Both the position numbers and the translations under genes were made by a program. 6,853 bases of DNA from Lachnospiraceae bacterium (GTDB taxonomy: Bacteria; Bacillota; Clostridia; Lachnospirales; Lachnospiraceae), in NCBI GenBank assembly GCA_017651385.1, contig JAGCCY010000018.1, forward strand, positions 1 to 6,853. Reading direction: 5' to 3'. How positions within the stretch are numbered: the stretch's first letter is position 1; the number at the start of each line of letters is the position of its first letter. Positions 1-5,965 of the stretch are shown one piece after another. Under the pieces are notes generated by a model, which saw nothing but the letters and a program-made list of their open reading frames with translations, did no database searches and was not told where the DNA came from.

Positions 1-399
1 GACGACGATGAAGATGATGACGACGAGCATGAACATCATCACCATGACCACGATCATGACGATCACTGCTCATGCGGACACGACCACCATCATCACCATC
101 ACCACGCAGATGATGTATTTACAAGCCTTGGTATGGAAACAGGCTCACACTACACAAAGGATCAGGTAACGGCATTCCTTACTGCGCTTGAGAATGAGCA
201 GGAATACGGTCTTGTACTTCGTGCAAAGGGTATGGTTCCTTCGGATAACGGCGAATGGATATACTTCGATTATGTTCCGGGCGAGTTGAACGTCCGCGGC
301 GGTTCACCCGAATACACAGGAAAGATCTGCGTTATCGGTTCCGAACTTAAGGAAGACAACATCAAGGACCTCATTCTGGTCCGTAAAGGAAATCAATAA
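1..399 (+). CDS. CobW/COG0523 (G3E) metallochaperone GTPase, C-terminal part only (5' end outside window)
   Basis: The reading frame is open from base 1 and ends at TAA 397-399, giving 132 visible residues. The GTPase domain lies upstream of the window. Visible residues 1-9 are all Asp/Glu. Residues 10-35 form a loop with 16 His, interleaved Asp, and a Cys-Ser-Cys-Gly at 23-26. From about residue 37 (DDVFTSLGMET) the chain is a typical CobW C-terminal domain, with YGLVLRAKG and FDYVPGELNVRGGSPEYTGK, closing with CVIGSEL. In this family a His-rich linker between the GTPase and C-terminal domains binds transition metals, and many members deliver zinc or act in zinc scarcity; zinc as the metal here is inferred. 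The ATG at 133 is not the true start, because the family-typical loop continues upstream in frame. The next gene follows after 12 bases, so the two are probably co-transcribed. Confidence 0.93.
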   Translation, partial: DDDEDDDDEHEHHHHDHDHDDHCSCGHDHHHHHHHADDVFTSLGMETGSHYTKDQVTAFLTALENEQEYGLVLRAKGMVPSDNGEWIYFDYVPGELNVRGGSPEYTGKICVIGSELKEDNIKDLILVRKGNQ

Positions 400-411
400 G
401 AGGAAAATGTT

Positions 412-1341
412 ATGAAATCCGTATTTGTTATAAACGGTTTTTTGGACAGCGGAAAGACGCAGTTCATTAATTACACGCTTTCGCAGCCGTATTTCAGGAC
501 CAAAGGTACCACACTCCTTATCGTGTGCGAAGAGGGCGAAGAAGAGTACGACGAAAGGATCTTAAAAGCCTCGCAGACAGTAAAGGTAACGGTTGAAAAC
601 CCTGAGGATGTATCGGCAAAGGCATTACTTGAACTTGATAAGAAGTACAAGCCTTCAAGGATCATCATCGAATATAACGGCATGTGGAACTATAAAGAGT
701 TCAGACTTCCCGTTACGATGAGGCTTGAACAGCAGATCACTCTTATCGACGGTACAAGCTTTGAACTTTACTACACCAATATGCGTTCGCTCCTTGCCGA
801 AATGCTCAGACGTTCCGAACTTATCATTTTTAACAGATGCGACGGCTTAAACGATAAGCTTCCTACATACAAAAGAAACGTAAAGGCCTTAAATCAGGCC
901 GCTGATATAGTATTCGAGGATAAGAACGGCGAGATAAACGCAACCCTTGATGAAGAACTTCCGTATGACGTTTCAAAGGATCGTATCGATCTTACAGATA
1001 AGACTTACGGAATATGGTATCTCGACGCACTCGATAATCTTGACCGCTACATGGGCAAGGAAGTTTCTTTTGTGGCAAGCGTTTTAATACCCGGTAATTT
1101 CGCAAAAGGATATTTTGTACCGGGAAGAGCCATCATGACCTGCTGTGCTGAGGATATCCAGTTTCTCGGGTTTGCCTGCAAGTATAAGGATGCCGATAAG
1201 CTTACGGATCGTTCATGGGTAAAGGTCGTATGTAAGGTGGGCAGAGAGTACTTCGAAGGCTACAAAGGCGAAGGCCCGATGCTTACGGCCGTTTCCGTAG
1301 AGCCCTGCAAGGCTCCGGCGGATGAAGTACTTACCTTCTAA
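412..1341 (+). CDS. CobW-like GTPase fused to a C-terminal YcgQ/DUF1980 (TIGR03943-type) domain
   Basis: The protein has 309 residues; ATG 412 is preceded by GAGGA at 400-404. The N-terminal part is a G3E GTPase. VFVINGFLDSGKT at residues 4-16 contains the P-loop GFLDSGKT (9-16), IIIEYNG at 84-90 sits where the family has its IIEtsG-type switch strand, and NRCD at 141-144 replaces the NKxD guanine motif. The CxCC metal motif normally found after the P-loop is missing: around residue 39 there is a single Cys followed by an acidic run (EEGEEEYDE). Residues about 214-296 resemble the C-terminal OB-like domain of YcgQ/TIGR03943 proteins: GKEVSFVASV, then a CC pair at 244-245 in TCCAED, GFACKY, and SWVKVVCKV. 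YcgQ proteins usually work with a YcgR-type permease; none is visible here, though one could lie upstream. Its position next to a His-rich CobW protein suggests a role in metal handling, but the substrate is not evident. The architecture call is firm; the function is inferred. Confidence 0.85.
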   Translation: MKSVFVINGFLDSGKTQFINYTLSQPYFRTKGTTLLIVCEEGEEEYDERILKASQTVKVTVENPEDVSAKALLELDKKYKPSRIIIEYNGMWNYKEFRLPVTMRLEQQITLIDGTSFELYYTNMRSLLAEMLRRSELIIFNRCDGLNDKLPTYKRNVKALNQAADIVFEDKNGEINATLDEELPYDVSKDRIDLTDKTYGIWYLDALDNLDRYMGKEVSFVASVLIPGNFAKGYFVPGRAIMTCCAEDIQFLGFACKYKDADKLTDRSWVKVVCKVGREYFEGYKGEGPMLTAVSVEPCKAPADEVLTF

Positions 1342-1350
1342 GGGGAAAAA

Positions 1351-1365
1351 GGAGGATAAGAAGTG
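1351..1365 (+). promoter_or_regulatory. Strong ribosome binding site fixing a GTG start
   Basis: GGAGG at 1351-1355 lies seven bases before GTG at 1363-1365. No ATG or TTG in this frame lies between the upstream gene's stop (1339-1341, same frame) and this GTG, and the next in-frame ATG is at codon 41, beyond the first membrane segment. The GTG is therefore the start. Confidence 0.85.
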
Positions 1366-2340
1366 TTCCCTTACAGTTTTGTGCAGCTGGTTTTCTTTTT
1401 CATAATCTACTGTGTGGCAGGTTGGGTAATAGAGACCACGTATGTATCGATAAAAGAAAAAAAGTTTGTGAACAGGGGCTTCATGCGAGGCCCCGTTATT
1501 CCTATATACGGTTCGGGCGCGATGATGCTTCTTTTGTGTTCGATCCCGTTCCTAAAATATCCGGTAGCGGTGTTCTTTGCGGGGCTTATAGGGGCAAGCG
1601 TGCTTGAATACATAACCGGAGCGGTCATGGAAGCCATATTTAAGGTAAGATACTGGGATTATACCGAGCAGCCGTACAATATTCACGGTTATGTGTGCCT
1701 GGGTACGAGTCTTTGCTGGGGAGTCTTGTCGGTGGTCTTAAATTATTACCTTCACAAACCGGTTAAAAGACTATGCACGTTAATGAGCCCTACAATGCTT
1801 AAGACGGTTACGATAATCGCTTCGATCGTTTTTATCGTGGATCTTACTCTTTCCGTAAAAGCAGCTCTCGATCTTCGTGCGATCATCATCAAACTCGAAA
1901 AGGCAAAGGCCGAGATGCGTCTTATGCAGAAGCGGCTTGATGTCATGCTTGCGTTTTATGCCGGATCCATTAAGGATTATGCGGGAAGGGCAACGGATAA
2001 GATCGACGACTTTGCCGATAAGATGGAGAGCAAGATGGAAAAGTTCTCGGACGGATTTTCGAACCGTATCGATGTGCTTACTGACAACATAGAAGACAGA
2101 TTTGCAAAAATTAAATCGTATATGGAGTCCGCTCCCGAAAAGGTGACCGACAGTTTAAGGAACGAATACTATGAGTTAAAAGAAAGATTTAAATATGATA
2201 AGGATGAGGGAAGCGTACGGCAGCTTTTCAAGAACTTTTATCTTAAAGGTATCTTTACGGGAAACCCGTCTCTTAAGTCAGAGCGGTTTGAGGATACCAT
2301 AAGAGAAGTTAAATCCAAATTAAATAAACCGGAGAAATAA
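1363..2340 (+). CDS. CmpB-type putative ABC transporter permease (PF06541, formerly DUF1113) with a helical C-terminal tail
   Basis: The protein has 325 residues from a GTG start. Residues 1-170 carry about five membrane segments (roughly 7-26, 45-62, 66-88, 109-129 and 146-168). The signatures of PF06541 are visible: AGWVIETTYVS (19-29), NRGFMRGPVIPIYGSG (37-52), EYITGAVMEAIF (82-93), RYWDYTEQPYNIHGYVCLG (96-114) and a Trp-Gly at 119-120. The family is annotated as a putative ABC transporter permease, but biochemical evidence is thin and no ATPase gene is nearby. Residues about 171-285 are charged and predicted helical, with repeated short amphipathic units (DKIDDFADKMESKMEKF), suggesting a cytosolic coiled-coil or membrane-surface tail. 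It begins 21 bases after the CobW-DUF1980 gene, so it is probably in the same transcript. A hairpin follows it directly. Family assignment is confident; any role in metal transport would be inference from neighbours. Confidence 0.88.
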   Translation: MFPYSFVQLVFFFIIYCVAGWVIETTYVSIKEKKFVNRGFMRGPVIPIYGSGAMMLLLCSIPFLKYPVAVFFAGLIGASVLEYITGAVMEAIFKVRYWDYTEQPYNIHGYVCLGTSLCWGVLSVVLNYYLHKPVKRLCTLMSPTMLKTVTIIASIVFIVDLTLSVKAALDLRAIIIKLEKAKAEMRLMQKRLDVMLAFYAGSIKDYAGRATDKIDDFADKMESKMEKFSDGFSNRIDVLTDNIEDRFAKIKSYMESAPEKVTDSLRNEYYELKERFKYDKDEGSVRQLFKNFYLKGIFTGNPSLKSERFEDTIREVKSKLNKPEK

Positions 2341-2349
2341 AGACAAAGA

Positions 2350-2385
2350 AAAAGAGGTGACCGGTCAAAGCCGGCCGCCTCTTTT
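2350..2385. terminator. Bidirectional rho-independent terminator between convergent units
   Basis: Arms 2350-2365 (AAAAGAGGTGACCGGT) and 2370-2385 (GCCGGCCGCCTCTTTT) form a 16-position stem with two G-U pairs and one A-C mismatch around a CAAA loop. In the plus direction it ends in TTTT and a T-rich stretch, 9 bases after the membrane-protein stop. In the minus direction the stem is followed by a T-rich tract, shortly after the final pyrI stop. It can serve both converging transcripts. Confidence 0.85.
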
Positions 2386-2391
2386 GATTTA

Positions 2392-2829
2392 TTAAATGTC
2401 CCATCGCTTTACGGCTTTTTCTTCGCAGTATTTGCAGCGGTATGTTTCGGACTTTTCATCCGTAAGTACAAAGATATGGGGGAGCTCCTGCTCGATGGAT
2501 GTGATGCATCGGGGATTCTTACATTTGATAACATTTGTTATCTGTTTAGGGAGCTTAAGTGATTACTTTTCTATTATCTCGCCGCCCTTTATCACATTTA
2601 CGGTTATCGAGTGGTCTATGAAACCGAGCACATCGAGATCGAGCATCTCGACATCGCATTCAACCTTCAAAAGATCTTTCTTGCCCATCTTGTTGGACTT
2701 GGCATTTTTGATGATAGCCACGGTACAATCGAGCTTATCAAGATTAAGTTTGTGATATATATCAAGACTCTGGCCGGCTTTAATATGATCGAGCACAAAA
2801 CCTTCTTCAATTTTTCCTACATTTAACAT
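2392..2829 (-). pseudogene. pyrI: Aspartate carbamoyltransferase regulatory chain, interrupted by an in-frame TAA
   Basis: The frame begins at ATG 2829-2827, with AAGGAG at 2842-2837 seven bases upstream. It reads MLNVGKIEEGFVLDHIKAG and continues to GGEIIEK at residue 88. Codon 89 (2565-2563) is TAA. The same frame then continues without a shift for 56 codons to a second TAA at 2394-2392, for 145 sense-or-stop codons in all, close to the usual PyrI length of about 140-155. The part after the stop is the complete zinc domain: [21 protein letters not shown] and YRCKYC. Its cysteines fall at codons 103, 108, 132 and 135, with the same spacing as the zinc cysteines of E. coli PyrI. The zinc domain makes the contact with PyrB, so an 88-residue product would not be expected to assemble. 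No in-frame ATG allows restart after the stop. A sequencing error, a recent nonsense mutation or, less likely, readthrough could explain it. The gene lies 25 bases after pyrB. Confidence 0.93.
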
Positions 2830-2854
2830 TTGTTTTCTCCTTATTCAAAGTGGA

Positions 2855-3793
2855 TTACTGACCGTCGCTTTCAAGGACTCCGTCGGCGAGACCCAAGAGC
2901 GTCATTATAAGTGCCATTCTTACATATACACCGTACTGAGCCTGTTTAAAGTATGCGGCCCTCTTGTCGTTGTCGACTTCAACGGAGATCTCGTTGACTC
3001 TCGGAAGCGGATGGAGCACCATCATGGTTTCTTTTGCAAGCGCAAGCTTTGCCTTGTTAAGGATATAGAAGTCCTTTAAGCGGATGTAATCCTCTTCGTT
3101 GAAGAATCTTTCACGCTGTACTCTTGTCATGTAGAGGATATCGAGGGTTCCGATAACATCTTCAAGCTTGGTGACTTCTTCAAATTCTGCGTTCTTTTCC
3201 TTAAGTTCGGTGATTATATAATCGGGGATCCTCAATTCTTCGGGAGAGATGAATACGAATTTGATGTTCTCGTATCTTAAGAGCGCCCTTATAAGCGAGT
3301 GTACCGTACGGCCGAACTTTAAGTCGCCGCAGAGGCCGATCGTAAAGTCTGAAAGTGAACCGTTTAAACTTCTTATCGTAAGAAGGTCCGTAAGTGTCTG
3401 GGTGGGATGCTGGTGTCCGCCGTCGCCCGCGTTGATGACCGGGATGAGCGAATGTGTTGCGGCTACCATCGGAGCACCTTCTTTGGGGTGTCTCATCGCA
3501 CATATATCGGCGTAGCAGGAGATGACCCTTATCGTATCGGATACGCTTTCGCCTTTTGCTGCCGAAGAACTCGATGCTTCGGAAAAACCGAGCACGTTGC
3601 CGCCAAGGTTTAACATGGCAGCTTCAAAAGAAAGCCTTGTACGTGTCGAAGGCTCGTAGAAGCATGTTGCAAGCTTCTTGCCGTCACACACATGCGCGTA
3701 CTTATCCATGTTCTTTTCGATGTCATTGGCCAGGTCAAACAGCCTGTCAAGTTCGCCGGTGGTAAAATCCAGAGGACTCATTAAATGTCTCAT
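2855..3793 (-). CDS. pyrB: Aspartate carbamoyltransferase, catalytic chain
   Basis: PyrB joins carbamoyl phosphate and aspartate to make N-carbamoyl-aspartate, the committed step of pyrimidine synthesis, as a cytosolic trimer that normally combines with PyrI. The 312 residues match the family's usual length of about 300-310. The carbamoyl-phosphate loop [13 protein letters not shown] is at 45-57 (STRTR at 49-53). [10 protein letters not shown] at 74-83 carries the catalytic Lys80, Arg101 is in MRHP, HQHPTQ is at 127-132, GRTVH at 161-165, TRVQRERF at 223-230, and HPLPRVNEI at 261-269. [12 protein letters not shown] closes the fold. All expected active-site residues are present. The start ATG 3793-3791 has AAGGAG at 3806-3801, seven bases upstream. 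It is followed by pyrI. Only about 33 bases separate it from the hairpin after the upstream nitroreductase gene, leaving little room for its own promoter. Confidence 0.98.
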   Translation of the reverse strand: MRHLMSPLDFTTGELDRLFDLANDIEKNMDKYAHVCDGKKLATCFYEPSTRTRLSFEAAMLNLGGNVLGFSEASSSSAAKGESVSDTIRVISCYADICAMRHPKEGAPMVAATHSLIPVINAGDGGHQHPTQTLTDLLTIRSLNGSLSDFTIGLCGDLKFGRTVHSLIRALLRYENIKFVFISPEELRIPDYIITELKEKNAEFEEVTKLEDVIGTLDILYMTRVQRERFFNEEDYIRLKDFYILNKAKLALAKETMMVLHPLPRVNEISVEVDNDKRAAYFKQAQYGVYVRMALIMTLLGLADGVLESDGQ

Positions 3794-3826
3794 AAATAAT
3801 CTCCTTAGAATATGATAATAGGCCTT

Positions 3827-3855
3827 AAAAAAAGAGAAGGAAAAACCTTCTCTTT
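3827..3855 (-). terminator. Rho-independent terminator or attenuator between the nitroreductase gene and pyrB
   Basis: In the minus-strand transcript, AAAGAGAAGG (3855-3846), a TTTTT loop (3845-3841) and CCTTCTCTTT (3840-3831) form a perfect 10-bp stem. It runs into a seven-T tract (3833-3827) followed by AAGGCC. There is no T tract on the plus-strand side, so it acts on minus-strand transcription only. The nitroreductase stop codon lies just four bases before the stem, and the pyrB start lies 33 bases after the T tract. It could be a simple terminator or a control point for entry into pyrBI. Confidence 0.8.
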
Positions 3856-3859
3856 AAAA

Positions 3860-4402
3860 TTAACTGAAATATGAAACCAGATCCGAAACTTCCTTACGTT
3901 TGGGAGCTTCAGGATTACCTTCGTGATGACCGATCACTATAAAAGCGGCAACGCCTCTGTCTTCGGGTATTTCGAGGACTCTTTCAGCCTCATGTTCATC
4001 AAAGATTCCGAGGATAACTGTGCCTAAGCCTTTTTCGTGAGCTGCGAGACAAAATGTCTGAGCTGCGATACCTGCATCAAAATTCTGCCAGCGGTCTTCT
4101 TTGGAAGTGGAAAAAGAACCGTCTCTTTCGAAACCGGAACGGTTTTTAACATAGGTAAGACAGATAACCATGGGAGCTTTTCTGACCATCTCCTCATTTC
4201 CGACCCATGCCTTAAAGCAATTGGCTGCGACTTCTTCCTTCTTGGCACCTTCAACGGCAATATATCTTGCTATCTGGGTGTTCTTCCAACTGGGAGCAAA
4301 ACGGGCAACATCGATAACTTCCTCGAGAAGCTCATGTGATACGGGTTCGTCGGTAAAACTTCTGATACTGCGTCTTCCCTTAATACATTCTATAGCGTCC
4401 AT
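3860..4402 (-). CDS. Nitroreductase-family flavoprotein
   Basis: The protein has 180 residues; start ATG 4402-4400 has GGGAGGA at 4414-4408, five bases upstream. Members bind FMN and use NAD(P)H to reduce nitro compounds, quinones or flavins; the physiological substrate cannot be told from sequence. The FMN phosphate/ribityl motif appears as GRRSIRSF (9-16), followed by ARFAPSWKNTQ (33-43). The middle helix QNFDAGIAAQTFCLAAHEKG (106-125) leads into LGTVILG (126-132), and a Lys/Arg cluster KRK (168-170) near the C terminus is typical of FMN binding. At 180 residues it is of the shorter, single-domain type. It is transcribed divergently from the MATE transporter gene, and the two could form a xenobiotic-response pair. 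Downstream on the same strand are pyrB and pyrI, separated by a hairpin. Confidence 0.92.
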   Translation of the reverse strand: MDAIECIKGRRSIRSFTDEPVSHELLEEVIDVARFAPSWKNTQIARYIAVEGAKKEEVAANCFKAWVGNEEMVRKAPMVICLTYVKNRSGFERDGSFSTSKEDRWQNFDAGIAAQTFCLAAHEKGLGTVILGIFDEHEAERVLEIPEDRGVAAFIVIGHHEGNPEAPKRKEVSDLVSYFS

Positions 4403-4431
4403 GTAAATCCTCCCTTTAATTTATTTTTATT

Positions 4432-4460
4432 AGGATACCATAAGGTTTGTGTGAATTCAA
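4432..4460 (-). promoter_or_regulatory. Candidate sigma-A-type promoter of the nitroreductase gene
   Basis: On the minus strand TTGAAT (4460-4455) is followed after 17 bases by TATCCT (4437-4432). These are a good -35 and a moderate -10 match with ideal spacing, about 30 bases before the start codon. Confidence 0.55.
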
Positions 4461-4462
4461 TC

Positions 4463-4491
4463 GAAAAATGATATTATTTGAATGATTTTTC
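4463..4491. promoter_or_regulatory. Imperfect palindrome between divergent promoters, possible operator
   Basis: GAAAAATGAT at 4463-4472 and ATGATTTTTC at 4482-4491 are inverted repeats matching at nine of ten positions around a 9-base A/T-rich centre. The site abuts the nitroreductase -35 and lies about 14 bases upstream of the MATE -35. That position suits a regulator acting on both genes. No regulator gene is present in the window. Confidence 0.35.
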
Positions 4492-4504
4492 ATAGAAACT
4501 TACC

Positions 4505-4533
4505 TTGATTGAAGAGTAAAAAAAGAATAGTAT
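4505..4533 (+). promoter_or_regulatory. Candidate sigma-A-type promoter of the MATE-folC unit
   Basis: TTGATT at 4505-4510 and TAGTAT at 4528-4533 are separated by 17 bases. TATAAA at 4531-4536 is an alternative -10 with a longer spacer. A GAGG ribosome site at 4549-4552 precedes ATG 4559 by six bases. Confidence 0.45.
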
Positions 4534-4558
4534 AAACATACATTTTGCGAGGTGTTTT

Positions 4559-5965
4559 ATGGAACTTGATATGACGAAGGGAAGCCCCTTTAAGCTCATA
4601 CTTAAATTCATATATCCGGTTATCCTGGGTAACCTTTTTCAGCAGTTATACAACATGGCAGATACCATAATCGTGGGAAGGTTTGTGGGCCTTGACGCAC
4701 TTGCGGCGGTAGGCGCCACGGGTACGATATTCTTTCTGATCTTAGGCTTTATGAACGGCCTTACGGCAGGCTTTACGGTAATAGTCGCTCAGAAATACGG
4801 AGCGGGAGACCGTGACGGCGTAAAGGTTGCTTCTTTGAATGCTATGATACTTGCGGCGGTCACGACCGTAGTCGTTACTCTTATAGCGGCTCTTGGTATG
4901 CCGGGGCTGCTTCGTATCATGCACACGCCGGACGATATATTTCATATGTCGTACAGCTATATAATCATAATAGTGGAAGGTCTTGCTTTTACGGTCCTTT
5001 ATAACATTACGGCAAGCTTATTAAGAGCTGTCGGAAATTCAAAGACTCCGCTTTATTTCCTTATACTTTCGGCAAGTCTTAACATCATCCTTGATATCGT
5101 CCTGATCGTTCCTTTCGGACTGGGAGTAAGGGGAGCCGCGCTTGCGACCATCATAAGTCAGGCGGTCTCGGGCGTTTTATGCGTCGTGTATATATTTAAA
5201 AAGGTCAAAGTTCTGGTGCCCGGAAAAGAGCAGTTACATGTCGACAGGCAGATCATGGGAAACCAGGTAAAGATCGGTCTTCCTATGGCGCTTCAGTATT
5301 CCATCACGGCAGTCGGTACCATCATGGTGCAGTCGGCGCTCAACTTATTCGGATCGACCGTTGTGGCTTCATATACGGCTTCAAACAAGGTCACACAGCT
5401 CATCACGACTCCTTACGGTGCGATGGGTGTCACGATGGCCACATATTGTGCGCAGAACCGCGGTATCAACGATATTAATCGTATAAGAAAGGGCGTTAAA
5501 GCCTAGATGATAATGTCCGCGATCTTTTCATTACTCATATATGCGCTTTCGGTTCCGCTCCTTCCGGTACTCTTAAAGCTTTTCGTGGACACGAACGGCT
5601 CCGTACCGTTCAATGATGTCTTAAGCTATGCAAAGACTTACGTATATACGGCGGGAAGCTGTTATATACCGCTTGGAATAATATTCATATTCAGAAATGC
5701 GATGCAGGGCTGCGGTTTCTCGCTTGCCGCAATGACGGGCGGTATCGTGGAACTTGTATGCCGTGGTATAATATCGGTTATAGCGGCACACAGGATGAGC
5801 TTCTTCGGCGTATGCTTAGGAGATCCTCTTACCTGGCTCATCACCGCGATATTCTTTACCGTAATGTACATACTTACCGTCGACCATATGGACAAGAGCA
5901 AAAAGGCTTACCACGCAAGGCGTAAAGCAGAAGAGGAAGCCGGTAAGACAGCAAAGATAAGATGA
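4559..5965 (+). pseudogene. MATE-family multidrug/cation efflux transporter, interrupted by an in-frame TAG
   Basis: The frame runs 468 codons to TGA 5963-5965, close to the family's usual 440-460 residues, but codon 316 (5504-5506) is TAG. Before it are 315 residues typical of MATE proteins: FIYPVILGNLFQQLYNMADTI (first helix), VGRFVGLDALAAVGATGTIF, ASLLRAVGNSKTPLYFLI at the end of the first MatE repeat, and the second-repeat motifs KIGLPMALQYSI and TPYGAMGVTMATYCAQNRG. After it, 152 codons carry the remaining helices, with FRNAMQGCGFSLAAMTGGIVELVCRG and a Lys/Arg-rich cytosolic end. These inner-membrane proteins export cationic drugs or metabolites with sodium or proton exchange. The codon directly after TAG is ATG (5507), so the tail might be made separately by restart, giving 315- and 152-residue pieces. 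Without the stop the protein would be intact. Likely causes are a point mutation or a sequence error; the stop falls inside the second repeat, not between the repeats, so a natural split transporter is less likely. Confidence 0.9.

Noticed and set aside
7..114. Low-complexity GAT/GAC/CAT/CAC-rich DNA as a tandem repeat or CRISPR-like element
   Set aside because: There is no fixed repeat unit or spacing; the bias is explained by in-frame Asp and His codons of a metal-binding loop.
133..399. Separate small gene starting at ATG 133
   Set aside because: The frame is open to base 1 and the upstream residues form the family's His-rich loop, so ATG 133 is internal.
2392..2562. Independent small zinc-ribbon protein encoded after the pyrI stop
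   Set aside because: No in-frame ATG, GTG or TTG with a ribosome site precedes the zinc domain, and it matches the C-terminal part of PyrI exactly in position and spacing.
2563..2565. Zinc-sparing loss of the PyrI zinc domain linked to the neighbouring metal-homeostasis genes
   Set aside because: The idea is attractive but rests on adjacency alone. The zinc-domain coding sequence is intact after the stop, so there is no sign of selection for its loss.
2396..2755. Plus-strand open frame of 119 codons opposite pyrI
   Set aside because: It lies antisense to the PyrI frame, whose protein motifs, ribosome site and zinc cysteines are unmistakable. The plus-strand product has no recognisable features.
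5504..5506. Pyrrolysine or other programmed recoding at the MATE TAG
   Set aside because: No recoding element, suppressor tRNA or pyl gene is visible, MATE proteins have no known need for such a residue, and simpler explanations exist.
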